NCBI RefSeq assembly: GCF_004339565.1
Contig: NZ_SMFZ01000002.1
Coordinates: 620,001-684,000 of the forward strand
Length of the DNA stretch: 64,000 nucleotides
Source: Pseudonocardia endophytica
GTDB taxonomy: Bacteria; Actinomycetota; Actinomycetes; Mycobacteriales; Pseudonocardiaceae
Direction: 5' to 3'
Shown in pieces: positions 39,582-48,323 of this stretch. Within the stretch, counting starts at the first letter, position 1. Every line of letters starts with the position of its first letter. The position numbers were made by a program, and so were the translations under genes. Under the pieces are notes generated by a model, which saw only the letters and a program-made list of their open reading frames with translations, did not search any database and was not told where the DNA came from.

Positions 39582-40844
39582 TCAGTGCCTGCGCAGGCGC
39601 GCCTGCAGCCCCCGGACCAGCTCGCCCCACCGGGCCGCCTCTGCGTCGAACGGCGGGGTCGGCGCCAGGCGGGCCGGGTTCGGACGGACCACGAACGACA
39701 CGAGCCAGCCGAGCGGGTTCGCCTCGGCCAGCGCCTCGGACGCGTCGTCGTCGCCCGCCCAGTCGCCGACGTCCTGCAGCAGCTCCACGGCGAGGTCGAG
39801 CTGGACCGGGTCGATGTCCAGCTCGCCGCTCGCGAGGTCGTCACCGATGCCGGTGAGGACGTAGGTGTTCATGTCCTCGACGGTCGCGTCCAGATCGCCG
39901 GTCTGCGCGGCGTCCAGGACCTCCTGCCACGTGGCGACGGCCGACAGGTCGGTCCCGGCGATCGTCTCGTCCGGGTCGGCGAGCGCCCGCACCAGTGCGC
40001 GCTCGGTGCCGTAGACGTCGATCCGGCCGTCGGAGCCGAGGAACACCGGCTTGTCGTCGAGGTAGCAGCGCAGGGTCACGCCCTCGCCGTCGGACGTCTC
40101 GATCCGGATCGGGTCGATGCCGACCTCGGCCCAGAAACCGGTCGGGCCGTCGGCCTCGTCGTCGTCGGCGTCGTCGACCGTCTCGTCCTCGATCTCGGCG
40201 TCGTCCGCGTCGTCGTCGGCGTCGCTCGCGAGATCGTCGGCCTCGGCGAGGGCCTCGGCCTCGGCGCGCGACTTGTCCAGCGCGCCGGCGTCCACGTCGG
40301 GCGTGGCGACGAGCTCGTCCAGCGCGTCGACCACCTCGTCCCAGCGGGAGCCGATCGTGTCCGAGAGCGCGGACCACTGCTTCAGGCCCTCGCGGCCGGC
40401 GAACGCCACCGATCCGCGGCGCAGCAGCTCGAAGCCGGGCTCACCGTCGAGGATGCCGGTGACGTCCGTGAGATCGCAGACGTCGGCGATCGACCGGACG
40501 ATCGCGATCGTCTCGTCGAGCTCGCCGACCGTCCACTGGTCCGGGTCGCCCGCGGCGATCTCCGGCAGGCCGACGACGTCGAACCGGTGCTGGTCGTCCG
40601 GGGTCAGCTCGCCGACCGACAGGCTCGGCACGGTCGGCCACGCGGGATGGTCGACGAGATCGTGTTCGCGCGCCGTGCGGACGAACGCCGCGAGCGCGGC
40701 CACCTCGTCGAACGCGAACACCGAGTCCTCGTCGCCGAGGAAGGCCTCCCACTCCTCGCCGTCCTCCCGCCATCGGGGGGCCCACAGGGTGACGACGTCC
40801 CCCCGGGTGAGGGCGAGCTGGATCGGCACGATGTCGCTTGCCAC
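39582..40844 (-). CDS. Rv3311-like conserved actinobacterial protein
   Basis: A 420-aa cytosolic protein with an exceptionally acidic central linker (about residues 195-235, runs of Asp/Glu such as DDADDAEIEDE). The N-terminal half (VPIQLALTRGDVVTLWAPRW) and the C-terminal half (GFWAEVGIDPIRIETSDGE) look like separate folded parts. The length and gene position match Rv3311 of M. tuberculosis, whose function is unknown. Database entries sometimes call these primosomal proteins without support. GTG 40842-40844 follows TAGGCT (40851-40856) by six bases, on the minus strand. Confidence 0.8.
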   Translation of the reverse strand: MASDIVPIQLALTRGDVVTLWAPRWREDGEEWEAFLGDEDSVFAFDEVAALAAFVRTAREHDLVDHPAWPTVPSLSVGELTPDDQHRFDVVGLPEIAAGDPDQWTVGELDETIAIVRSIADVCDLTDVTGILDGEPGFELLRRGSVAFAGREGLKQWSALSDTIGSRWDEVVDALDELVATPDVDAGALDKSRAEAEALAEADDLASDADDDADDAEIEDETVDDADDDEADGPTGFWAEVGIDPIRIETSDGEGVTLRCYLDDKPVFLGSDGRIDVYGTERALVRALADPDETIAGTDLSAVATWQEVLDAAQTGDLDATVEDMNTYVLTGIGDDLASGELDIDPVQLDLAVELLQDVGDWAGDDDASEALAEANPLGWLVSFVVRPNPARLAPTPPFDAEAARWGELVRGLQARLRRH

Positions 40845-40856
40845 ACGCCGAGCCTA
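40845..40856 (-). promoter_or_regulatory. Leaderless promoter -10 (TAGGCT)
   Basis: On the minus strand TAGGCT (40856-40851) is six bases before the GTG at 40844. Confidence 0.5.
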
Positions 40857-40879
40857 GCGTCGCCCCCCGACAGCGCTGC

Positions 40880-40913
40880 GTGCCGCCGTCCCCTCGGGGC
40901 GGGACGACGGCAC
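40880..40913. terminator. Terminator hairpin after the 78-aa gene
   Basis: GTGCCGCCGTCCC (40880-40892) pairs with GGGACGACGGCAC (40901-40913), 13-nt arms with one mismatch and an 8-nt loop. It is downstream of the 78-aa gene and just upstream of the Rv3311-like promoter, both on the minus strand. Confidence 0.7.
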
Positions 40914-41038
40914 GGAACGGGTCGATGCCGGCCGGGGCCGGGACCGTCGGGGCGGTCCTCCGACACCGAGGCCGGAACTCCGGCCGGGCGTCACGACGGA
41001 TCGGGGTCCGCCGCGCACGCCGGCCGGCACGTCCGTGG

Positions 41039-41275
41039 TCAGGCCTGGCTGTGCAGTCGGACGACGCCGATCGAGACGTCCTCGAGTCCCCCGCGGTCGA
41101 AGTCGCGACGCAGCTGGTCGGCCTTCACCGTCGCGGTCATCCCGTCGAACGGCCCGTGTGCGTCCACCTCCCCGGTCTGCGGGTCCACCGCCAGTACGAC
41201 GTATCCGTCGCACTGCGTGAGCCTTTCCGCCGCAGCGATCAGTGTCGCCTCTTCGGAAGTCGTGTTCTCCGGCAC
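41039..41275 (-). CDS. Small protein of 78 aa with an exceptionally strong ribosome site
   Basis: A 78-aa protein (start PENTTSEEATLIAAAERL; middle GYVVLAVDPQTGEVDAHGPFDG; end IGVVRLHSQA). GTG 41273-41275 was chosen because a 13-base Shine-Dalgarno match ends immediately before it. No family was recognised. The DxxTGEVDAxGPF segment suggests a small beta-rich domain. It is monocistronic, with a 394-bp gene-free region upstream and a hairpin terminator downstream. The strong ribosome site predicts high expression. Confidence 0.75.
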   Translation of the reverse strand: MPENTTSEEATLIAAAERLTQCDGYVVLAVDPQTGEVDAHGPFDGMTATVKADQLRRDFDRGGLEDVSIGVVRLHSQA

Positions 41276-41290
41276 CGGATCACCTCCTTG
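41276..41290 (-). promoter_or_regulatory. Extended Shine-Dalgarno sequence
   Basis: On the minus strand the leader reads CAAGGAGGTGATCCG then GTG. AAGGAGGTGATCC matches 13 consecutive bases of the 16S rRNA 3' tail complement, with the core GGAGG seven bases from the start. Confidence 0.85.
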
Positions 41291-41603
41291 TCTTCTAGTA
41301 CAGCGTCGGCGGCGCTCCGGATGTGACACCGTTTCGGCCATACCACCCGTTCGGGTCAGGTGAATCCCGAAATCGGCGACCTTGAGTGCTGTCCGGATCA
41401 CTCGTTGCGGATCGTCATGCGATGGGGTGAGCGTTACGCGTCCGGACCGACACTGATCGTCATCTCTCGGCCGTCCGTGGATCCGGTGTCACGCAATGCC
41501 TGCGGGTGTGATCCGGGCGCCACCCGGGCGGACCAGGCGGCGCGGCGACCGGGGTTGGCGCTCACTCGTCGGGGTCGACCGCTCCGACACGGTCGGTGAA
41601 CCC

Positions 41604-41621
41604 TGACACTCACCCGTGTCA
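41604..41621. promoter_or_regulatory. Inverted repeat TGACAC-N6-GTGTCA
   Basis: TGACAC (41604-41609) and GTGTCA (41616-41621) are exact inverted copies 6 bp apart, 49-66 bp before the hydrolase start. It suits a dimeric repressor such as a TetR-type regulator. No regulator gene is adjacent. The rest of 41291-41669 shows no gene. Confidence 0.45.
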
Positions 41622-41656
41622 AGGTCCGCGGCGGGCCGGAACGGGGCCGAGGATGT

Positions 41657-41669
41657 CAGGATCTGCGGC
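41657..41669 (+). promoter_or_regulatory. Possible leaderless -10 (CAGGAT)
   Basis: CAGGAT at 41657-41662 is seven bases before ATG 41670. Confidence 0.35.
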
Positions 41670-42581
41670 ATGCGCGTGCTCCGCACCCCCGACGAGCGCT
41701 TCGTGGGTCTGCCCGGTCCCCTGCCCGCACCGTCCTACGCCGACGTGCCCGACGGCGACGGCGGGACGCTGCGGATGGCGTGGGTCGCCGACGGGCCGCA
41801 GGACGGGCCGCCGGTGCTGCTGCTGCACGGCGAACCGACCTGGTCGTTCCTCTACCGGACCGTCATCCCGGTGCTCGCCGCCGCGGGGTTCCGGGCGATC
41901 GCGCCGGACCTGGTCGGCTTCGGCCGCTCGGACAAGCCCGCCGAGATCGGCGACCACAGCTACGCGCGACACGTCGAGTGGACGCGCGCGCTGGCGTTCG
42001 ACGTCCTCGGGTTGGAGCGGGTGACCGTTGTCGGCCAGGACTGGGGCGGGCTGATCGGGCTGCGGCTCGTCGCCGAGCACCCGGAGCGGTTCGCGCGGGT
42101 GGTCGCCGCGAACACCGGCCTCCCGACCGGCGACACCGACATGCCCGACGTCTGGTGGGCGTTCCGGCGGGCGGTGGAGAAGGCGGGCGCGGCCGGGACG
42201 CTGGACGTCGGGCGGCTCGTCGCGTCCGGGTGCGTCCACCCGATGTCCGACGACGTCCGGGCCGCCTACGCGGCGCCGTTCCCGGACCTCTCGTACGCGG
42301 CGGGCCCGCGGGCGATGCCGCTGCTCGTGCCGACCGCGCCGGACGATCCGGCGAGCGACGCGAACCGCGCGGCCTGGGACGTGCTCCGGGCGCTGGAGAT
42401 CCCGGTGCTGTGCCCGTTCTCCGACTCGGACCCGATCACCGGCCCCTGGCGGGCGCTGCTGGCCCGCGAGCTGCCCGGCGCGGCGGCGCGGCAGCATCCG
42501 ACGATCGCCGGTGCCGGGCACTTCCTCCAGGAGGACGCCGGGCCGGAGCTCGCCGCGGCCGTCGTGGAGTTCGCCAGGTGA
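41670..42581 (+). CDS. Haloalkane-dehalogenase-like alpha/beta hydrolase
   Basis: A 303-aa alpha/beta hydrolase very like the DhlA-type (HLD-I) haloalkane dehalogenases. The oxyanion block is HGEPTWSFLYR (His53-Trp58) and the nucleophile elbow VGQDWGGLIG has Asp124 rather than Ser, followed by Trp125, a halide-binding residue in the family. The catalytic acid is probably in FSDSDPITGPW and the His in GAGHFLQED. The usual second halide Trp cannot be placed with certainty. It may act on a halogenated or epoxide-like substrate that I cannot name. Its stop overlaps the phosphoesterase start. Confidence 0.88.
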   Translation: MRVLRTPDERFVGLPGPLPAPSYADVPDGDGGTLRMAWVADGPQDGPPVLLLHGEPTWSFLYRTVIPVLAAAGFRAIAPDLVGFGRSDKPAEIGDHSYARHVEWTRALAFDVLGLERVTVVGQDWGGLIGLRLVAEHPERFARVVAANTGLPTGDTDMPDVWWAFRRAVEKAGAAGTLDVGRLVASGCVHPMSDDVRAAYAAPFPDLSYAAGPRAMPLLVPTAPDDPASDANRAAWDVLRALEIPVLCPFSDSDPITGPWRALLARELPGAAARQHPTIAGAGHFLQEDAGPELAAAVVEFAR

Positions 42582-44197
42582 CCGGCCTCGGGTCCGAGCC
42601 GTGGGGGTTCACGGCGGCGCCGCCGTCGCGCACGACCGAGCACGACGCCGGGTGGGGCGTCGAGACGCCGGGCCGCTACCTCGACCTGGTGCCGACCCGC
42701 CGTCGTCTGAACTGGCTCTCGCCCGTTCCACTGTGGATGTCGCGCAACGACCGGGTGGCCGGATGGTTCGGCGACCCCACGGACGAGGTCCGCACGGCGT
42801 GGCTGGAGCGGATGAGCACGCACCCCGACCCGGCCCGGGACCTGGACACCCGTGTCGTGGACCGGTTCGCCGGACGCGACCGGATCTCGGTCGCGCTGCT
42901 CGGCGACCCCGGCGAGGGCGACGCGTCGCAGTACGTCGTCGTGCCGGTGCTGGAGACCGTCGCGGGCGGCGGGCACGGCTGCGACCTCGCCGTCGTCGTC
43001 AGCGACGTGATCTACCCGGCGGGCGGGGTGGACACCTACGCCGACCACCACCACCGGGCCTACCGCGACTACCGGGCCCCGATCTACGGCCTGCCCGGCA
43101 ACCACGACTGGTACGACGACCTGCTCGGCTTCATGGCCGTGTTCTGCGGCCAGCCGCCGGACGGCGGTCCGCCGACGGTCGCCGGGCCGGGACCCGGATG
43201 GCGACGGGCACTGCGCAGGCTGACCTGGCGACGGGCGCCCCGCGCGTCGCAGACCGATGTGGACGCGATCCGCCGCGAGTACCGGCCGCATCCGGACCAG
43301 CAGGCGACCCAGCCCGGCCCGTACTGCGCGGTCGACGCGGGCCCGGTCCGGCTGGTGCTGATCGACACCGGGCTGCACGGCGGCATCGACGCGGACCAGG
43401 CCGACTGGCTCCGACGGGTGTCCTACGAGGACTCCCGGCCGAAGATCCTGCTGACCGGCAAGCCGTTGCTGACCTACGCGAGGTACCAGCGCTGCGAGGT
43501 CCGCGACCCGCGCCCCGGCGGCCCGCGCTCGGTGGACGAGATCGTCACCGACCCGGCGGCCCGCTACCTGGCGGTGATCGGCGGCGACGACCACAACTAC
43601 CAGCGCTACCCGGTCGACCTCGGTGACGGCCGGACGCTGCTGTACCTGGTGGCGGGTGGCAGCGGCGCCTACATGTCGGCGACGCACACGATCCCGAACC
43701 TGGACACCGTGCCCGATGTGGACGTGGCCGAGGAGGGCTTCCGCTGCTACCCGCTGCGCGGTGACTCGCTGGCGTACTACAGCCACCGCTACGACCGGAT
43801 CCTCGGACTGGGGCGCGGCCTGTTCGCGCTGACGCCGGTCGAGGCGACCAGGCTGGTGGCCAAGCGGCTCGGGATGACGCCGCCGCGGGGGAGGGCGGGC
43901 ACGGTGTCGTGGATCAAGGAACGCATCGCGGACGTGATCTACCGGCTGCCGACGCGCGGCTCGGCGCCCGGGCACAACCTGATGTCCGTGCTGTTCGACG
44001 GCGACAACCCGCCGCTGTTCAAGTCGTTCCTGCGGCTCGACGCGACGGCGGACGAGGTGGTGCTCAGCCTGTGGAGCGCGACCGGGAGCCGGGAGCACGA
44101 GCAGCGCCCCGCGGCCGAGGACGTCATGCGGGCGCGTCGGGACTCCGACGGCCGGTGGACCTGGACGAGCGAGACACCGGGCCGCGCGACGCCCTGA
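42578..44197 (+). CDS. Calcineurin-like metallophosphoesterase
   Basis: A 539-aa metallophosphoesterase of a large actinobacterial group. Metal motifs can be followed: LLGDPGEGD (Asp), VVSDVIYPAG (Asp; usual GDxxY is SDVIY), GLPGNHDWYDD (Asn-His), and IGGDDHNYQR near residue 330 in place of GHxH. The final region (KERIADVIYRLPTRGSAPGHN) is family-specific. GTG 42578 overlaps the stop of the hydrolase gene (GTGA), so the pair is cotranscribed and coupled. The substrate is unknown. Confidence 0.88.
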   Translation: MTGLGSEPWGFTAAPPSRTTEHDAGWGVETPGRYLDLVPTRRRLNWLSPVPLWMSRNDRVAGWFGDPTDEVRTAWLERMSTHPDPARDLDTRVVDRFAGRDRISVALLGDPGEGDASQYVVVPVLETVAGGGHGCDLAVVVSDVIYPAGGVDTYADHHHRAYRDYRAPIYGLPGNHDWYDDLLGFMAVFCGQPPDGGPPTVAGPGPGWRRALRRLTWRRAPRASQTDVDAIRREYRPHPDQQATQPGPYCAVDAGPVRLVLIDTGLHGGIDADQADWLRRVSYEDSRPKILLTGKPLLTYARYQRCEVRDPRPGGPRSVDEIVTDPAARYLAVIGGDDHNYQRYPVDLGDGRTLLYLVAGGSGAYMSATHTIPNLDTVPDVDVAEEGFRCYPLRGDSLAYYSHRYDRILGLGRGLFALTPVEATRLVAKRLGMTPPRGRAGTVSWIKERIADVIYRLPTRGSAPGHNLMSVLFDGDNPPLFKSFLRLDATADEVVLSLWSATGSREHEQRPAAEDVMRARRDSDGRWTWTSETPGRATP

Positions 44198-44215
44198 ACC
44201 ACCGCGTCCCTGAAC

Positions 44216-44228
44216 TACGCTGCCCGCC
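44216..44228 (+). promoter_or_regulatory. Leaderless promoter -10 (TACGCT)
   Basis: TACGCT at 44216-44221 is seven bases before ATG 44229 of upp. Confidence 0.5.
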
Positions 44229-44852
44229 ATGGACGTCCGCGTCGTCGACCACCCGCTCGCTCGCGCCCGGCTGTCCAGCATGCGCGACGCCCGCAACGGC
44301 AACGCGACGTTCCGCGCCGCGCTGCGGGAGCTCACGCTGATGCTGGTCTACGAGGCGACCCGGGACGCCCCGCTGGCCGAGGAGCCGCTGCACACGCCGG
44401 TCGCCCGGACCGTCGGTCACCGGCTGGCGACGCCGCCGGTGCTGGTGCCGGTGCTGCGAGCCGGGCTCGGCATGGCCGACGCGGCGCTGGACCTGATCCC
44501 GGAGGCCCAGATGGGCTTCGTCGGGATGGCGCGGGACGAGACGACGCACGAACCGGTGCCCTACATGGAGTCGCTGCCGGACTCGCTCGTCGGGCGTCCG
44601 GTGTTCGTGCTGGACCCGATGCTCGCCACCGGCGGGTCGATGGTGCACACGATCGAACTGCTCACCCGCCGCGGCGCCGACGACGTGACCGCCCTCTGCG
44701 CACTCGCCGCCCCCGAGGGGGTCGCCCGCCTGCGGGAGAGCGGCCTGCCCGTCTCGCTCGTGACGGCCTCGGTCGACGAGCGTCTGAACGACTCGGCGTT
44801 CATCGTCCCCGGCCTCGGCGACGCGGGGGACCGCCAGTTCGGCGCCGTCTGA
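44229..44852 (+). CDS. upp: Uracil phosphoribosyltransferase
   Basis: Converts uracil and PRPP to UMP, 207 aa, of typical length. The PRPP loop is FVLDPMLATGGSM, and the uracil-binding C-terminus has DERLNDSAFIVPGLGDAGDRQFG. It would use uracil released by deoA from deoxyuridine, or from uridine cleavage. Its own leaderless promoter precedes it. Only 4 bp separates its stop from the convergent SRPBCC gene. Confidence 0.98.
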   Translation: MDVRVVDHPLARARLSSMRDARNGNATFRAALRELTLMLVYEATRDAPLAEEPLHTPVARTVGHRLATPPVLVPVLRAGLGMADAALDLIPEAQMGFVGMARDETTHEPVPYMESLPDSLVGRPVFVLDPMLATGGSMVHTIELLTRRGADDVTALCALAAPEGVARLRESGLPVSLVTASVDERLNDSAFIVPGLGDAGDRQFGAV

Positions 44853-44856
44853 GCAC

Positions 44857-45315
44857 CTACCCGCTCTCGGCGACGGCCCTGATCCGCTCCAGCGTCTCGC
44901 GCATGTTGCGGTCGTTCGTCTTCGTGCGGGCACGGCCCGCGATCGCCGAGTAGATCTTCAGCAGCGGGTTCTCCTCCAGCCGGAAGGACTCGGTGACGTC
45001 GGTGCCTCCGGCGGCCGGCTCGAAGCGGTAGTGCCAGTGGTTGATCTCGCGACCGCCCGGACCGAGCACGACGAACCCGAACTCGCGGCCCGGCTCGTTG
45101 TGCGTCACGCGGCAGACCGTCCAGTACATGGGTCCGCGGCCGTTGCGCTTGACGTGCCCGCGGAACTTCGCGCCGACGGCAGGGCCGGTCGCACCGCCGA
45201 GCCACTCGGCCTCCAGGGTCTCCGGTGAGAACCGGCCGGTGTTGCGGACGTCGGAGACCAGGTCCCACACCTTCTCCGCCGGCGCGTCCATGTGGACGGT
45301 GACCTGTCCCTGCAT
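44857..45315 (-). CDS. SRPBCC-fold protein
   Basis: A 152-aa START-fold protein starting MQGQVTVHMDAPAEKVWDLVSD. It is paralogous to 27209-27661, with matching GAKFRGHVKRNGRGPMYW, CRVTHNEP and DVTESFRLEE blocks. It is the last gene of a tightly packed series pmmB-flavodoxin-SRPBCC (2-bp gap before it). The combination with a flavodoxin-like protein gives no clear pathway. Confidence 0.88.
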   Translation of the reverse strand: MQGQVTVHMDAPAEKVWDLVSDVRNTGRFSPETLEAEWLGGATGPAVGAKFRGHVKRNGRGPMYWTVCRVTHNEPGREFGFVVLGPGGREINHWHYRFEPAAGGTDVTESFRLEENPLLKIYSAIAGRARTKTNDRNMRETLERIRAVAESG

Positions 45316-45317
45316 CT

Positions 45318-45773
45318 CTACTCCTCCATCAGCCCGGCCGCGACCGTCGCGCCGAGCTCCCAGCAGGCCTCCCGGGCGGCCGCGTCGGGCGCGCCGGTGA
45401 CCTCGACCGGGGCCGCGACGGCCGTCCAGCCCATTCCGTCGGTGATCGTCCGGACAGCCGTGACCGCCCCGCTCGTGTCCGACCCGCCGTGCACCCACAC
45501 CCCGTACGGCAGCCCGCGCGTGTCGTCTCCGCAGACGTAGAAGACCTGGTCGAAGAAGTGCTTGAGCGCCCCGGACATGTAGCCGATGTTGGCAGGGGTG
45601 CCGAGCAGGATCCCGTCGCAGGCGAGCAGGTCCGACGCGGTCCCGGCCAGTGCGGCGCGCGACGTCACCTCGACGCCGGTGATCTCCGGGTCGTTCGCAC
45701 CCCGCTGCACCTCGGCCAGGAGTTCCGCGGTCGCGGGCGACGGGGTGTGGTGCACGATCAGCAGGCGGGCCAT
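45318..45773 (-). CDS. Flavodoxin-like FMN protein / NAD(P)H reductase
   Basis: A 151-aa flavodoxin-fold protein. The FMN phosphate loop reads VHHTPSPATAEL, with HTPSPAT in place of TxTGxT, and the second flavin loop is GTPANIGYMSGALKHFFDQ, as in WrbA/NAD(P)H:quinone oxidoreductase-type proteins. Its start codon overlaps the pmmB stop (TGATG). Redox partner unknown. Confidence 0.88.
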   Translation of the reverse strand: MARLLIVHHTPSPATAELLAEVQRGANDPEITGVEVTSRAALAGTASDLLACDGILLGTPANIGYMSGALKHFFDQVFYVCGDDTRGLPYGVWVHGGSDTSGAVTAVRTITDGMGWTAVAAPVEVTGAPDAAAREACWELGATVAAGLMEE

Positions 45774-47401
45774 CAGGGTTCATCCTGCAGGAGATCGTCG
45801 ATCTCGGCGCGTAGCGCGGCGAGGACCTCATCGGCCCGCTCCCGTGCGGTCGCCAGATCGTCCACACCGGACGGCTGCTCGACGACCTCGAGGTAGGCCT
45901 TCAGCTTCGGTTCCGTCCCGGATGGACGGACGACCACGCGAGCCCCCTCCCGTCGCAGACACAGCACGTCGGGCGCCGGCCGGTCGACGTCCCAGCCGGG
46001 TGGGGGAGCGTCGCGCAGCCGGGCCACGGCCGCATCCCGTACGGACGGCTCCATCCTCGACGAGAGACCTTCGGTGCGGTGCACGCCGTGCGCGACGGCG
46101 AGCTCGTCGAGCCGGTCGTCGACGGTGGACCCGGCCGTGCGCAGGGAAGCGGCGAGGTCGGCGGCGAGCACACAGGCGGCGATGCCGTCCTTGTCGCGCA
46201 CGGCGTCCGGGTCGACGCAGTAGCCGAGTGCCTCCTCGTAGCCGTACGCGAGCCCCGGCCCGCCGCGCACGATCCACTTGAACCCGGTCAGTGTCTGCGC
46301 GTAACGCGCGCCGTACGCCGACGCGACGGCGCCCAGCATCGACGACGAGACGACCGTCGTCGCGACGAGAGGATCACCGACGTCGCCGGAGACGGCGCCG
46401 TGGCGCAGTAGGTGGTCGGCGAGCAGCACGCCGGTCTCGTCGCCGCTCAGCATCCGCCACGTCCCGGACCGGTCCGGGACGCCGAGCGCGCACCGGTCCG
46501 CGTCCGGGTCGAGTGCCACGGCCAGGTCCGCCCCGGTGTCCGCGGCCAGTGCCAGCACGGCGTCGGTGGCGCCGGGCTCCTCGGGGTTGGGGAACGCGAC
46601 CGTCGGGAACGACGGGTCCGGCGCGGCCTGCGATGCGACGACCCGCACGTCGTCGAACCCGGCTCGGGACAGCGCGTGCACGCACGTCTCGCCGCCGACG
46701 CCGTGCAGCGGGGTGAGCGCGATCCGCAGCCCCCTGCTGCCGGTGCGCGGCACCCGGGCCACGCGGTCCAGATAGGACTCCGTCACCGGCTCCACGGCCG
46801 CGACCGGCGCCACCGGGATCGAGACGGCGGCCGGCATCGCCGCGATCGCCGCCTCGATCTCGGCGTCCGCAGGCGGGACCAGCTGCGCGCCGTCGTCGAG
46901 GTAGACCTTGTAGCCGTTGTCGGCCGGCGGGTTGTGCGACGCGGTGATCTGCACGCCGGCCACCGCGCCGAGGTGCCGGACGGCGAACGCGAGCACCGGG
47001 GTCGGGACGGCGCCGTCGAGCAGGCGGACGTCGAACCCGGCGGCGGCGAGGACGCCGGCCGTCGCCGCGGCGAACTCCGGGGACCCGAACCGCGCGTCCC
47101 GCCCGACGACGGCGGTCCCGCCGCGACGACCGGACGCGACGAGCCAGTGCGCGAGCCCGGCCGTCGCGCGTCGGACGACGGCCACGTTCATCCCGGACGG
47201 ACCCGCCCGCACCGGTCCGCGCAGCCCGGCCGTGCCGAACCGCAGCGGTCCGGACATCCGGTCGGCGAGCTCGTCGACACCCGGGCCGCCGGCCATCGCC
47301 GTGGCCAGCAGGCGCTGCAGCTCGTCCCGCGTGGACGGATCCGGGTCGTCGGCGATCCAGCGCATCGCCGTGTCCCGCAGGGACGGGGTCAGGCCGGCCA
47401 C
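45773..47401 (-). CDS. pmmB: Phosphohexomutase/phosphopentomutase (PmmB-like)
   Basis: A 542-aa alpha-D-phosphohexomutase family enzyme that moves a phosphate between sugar carbons. The phosphoserine loop is TASHNPPADNGYKVY (Ser155), the metal loop DPDADRC, the sugar loop GYEEALGY and the phosphate loop VVRPSGTEPKLK. This longer (about 540-aa) subgroup is usually annotated as phosphomannomutase or PGM2-like phosphopentomutase. Placed after punA, ribose-1-phosphate to ribose-5-phosphate interconversion would link purine salvage to central metabolism. That is inferred from context. GTG 47399-47401. Confidence 0.92.
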   Translation of the reverse strand: MAGLTPSLRDTAMRWIADDPDPSTRDELQRLLATAMAGGPGVDELADRMSGPLRFGTAGLRGPVRAGPSGMNVAVVRRATAGLAHWLVASGRRGGTAVVGRDARFGSPEFAAATAGVLAAAGFDVRLLDGAVPTPVLAFAVRHLGAVAGVQITASHNPPADNGYKVYLDDGAQLVPPADAEIEAAIAAMPAAVSIPVAPVAAVEPVTESYLDRVARVPRTGSRGLRIALTPLHGVGGETCVHALSRAGFDDVRVVASQAAPDPSFPTVAFPNPEEPGATDAVLALAADTGADLAVALDPDADRCALGVPDRSGTWRMLSGDETGVLLADHLLRHGAVSGDVGDPLVATTVVSSSMLGAVASAYGARYAQTLTGFKWIVRGGPGLAYGYEEALGYCVDPDAVRDKDGIAACVLAADLAASLRTAGSTVDDRLDELAVAHGVHRTEGLSSRMEPSVRDAAVARLRDAPPPGWDVDRPAPDVLCLRREGARVVVRPSGTEPKLKAYLEVVEQPSGVDDLATARERADEVLAALRAEIDDLLQDEP

Positions 47402-47495
47402 GGCCGCGCCCGGTCCCGCCGGTGATCGCCGGTTCGGCAGCGCGCGCGGACGGATCTGTCCGGATCCGCTGCCGGACCGCCGATCATGGCAGCGC

Positions 47496-48296
47496 TCACG
47501 CCTTCGCCAGCAGCTCGCGCAGCAGCTCGCCCATCCGCGTGGCCGCCACGCGACCGGCCTCGAGGACCTCCTCGTGGTTCAGCGGCTGCCCGCTCATCCC
47601 CGCGGCCAGGTTCGTGACGAGCGAGATCGCGCCGACCTCCAGTCCCTCGGCGCGCGCCGCGATCGTCTCCAGCACCGTGGACATGCCGACCAGGTCCGCA
47701 CCCATGCCGCGCAGCATCCGGATCTCCGCGGGCGTCTCGAAGTGCGGGCCGGGCAGGCCCGCGTAGACGCCCTCGACGAGCGACGGGTCGATCTCGCGGG
47801 CCAGACCGCGCAGGCGGGGGGAGTACGCATCGGTGAGGTCGACGAACCGGGCGCCGGTCAGGGGGGAGCGCGCCAGCAGGTTCAGGTGGTCGGACACGAG
47901 CACCGGTTGGCCGACGGAGAAGCCATCGCGGATCCCGCCCGCCGCGTTCGTGAGCACCACGGTGCGACAGCCCGCCGCGGCCGCCGTGCGGACGCCGTGC
48001 ACCACCGGCTCGACACCGTGTCCCTCGTAGAGATGGGTGCGCCCGAGCAGGACCAGCGCGCGCCGGTCACCGACCGGGATCGAGCGGACCGTGCCGTGGT
48101 GCCCGTGCGCCGACGGCGGCACGAAGCCGGTCAGCTCGGCCATCGGGATCTCGACGGCGGCCTCGCCGATCACGTCGGCGGCCGGACGCCAGCCCGACCC
48201 GAGCACGACGGCGACGTCGTGGCGGTCCGTTCCGCTCGCGCGGGCGAGGTCGTCGGCGGCGCGACGGGCCAGGTCGTCGGGCTCGGGGGAGCTCAT
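47496..48296 (-). CDS. punA: Purine nucleoside phosphorylase
   Basis: Trimeric PNP of 266 aa that cleaves inosine and guanosine with phosphate. Motifs are VVLGSGWRPAAD, LLGRTHLYEGHG, VVLTNAAGGI, YAGLPGPHFETPAEIRM and GMSTVLETIAARAEGL; VTNLAAGM holds the base-recognition Asn. ATG 48296 has a TAGGGT -10 element six bases upstream, so it can be transcribed apart from the kinase gene. Products go to the pmmB product 94 bp downstream. Confidence 0.97.
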   Translation of the reverse strand: MSSPEPDDLARRAADDLARASGTDRHDVAVVLGSGWRPAADVIGEAAVEIPMAELTGFVPPSAHGHHGTVRSIPVGDRRALVLLGRTHLYEGHGVEPVVHGVRTAAAAGCRTVVLTNAAGGIRDGFSVGQPVLVSDHLNLLARSPLTGARFVDLTDAYSPRLRGLAREIDPSLVEGVYAGLPGPHFETPAEIRMLRGMGADLVGMSTVLETIAARAEGLEVGAISLVTNLAAGMSGQPLNHEEVLEAGRVAATRMGELLRELLAKA

Positions 48297-48308
48297 GGGG
48301 CCACCCTA
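48297..48308 (-). promoter_or_regulatory. Leaderless promoter -10 (TAGGGT)
   Basis: On the minus strand TAGGGT (48308-48303) is six bases before the ATG of punA. Confidence 0.55.
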
Positions 48309-48323
48309 GTGTCGGCGACCCGT

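Noticed and set aside
41401..41670. Extra coding frames upstream of the dehalogenase-like gene
   Set aside because: Candidates are short, lack ribosome sites and known families, and overlap operator and promoter signals.
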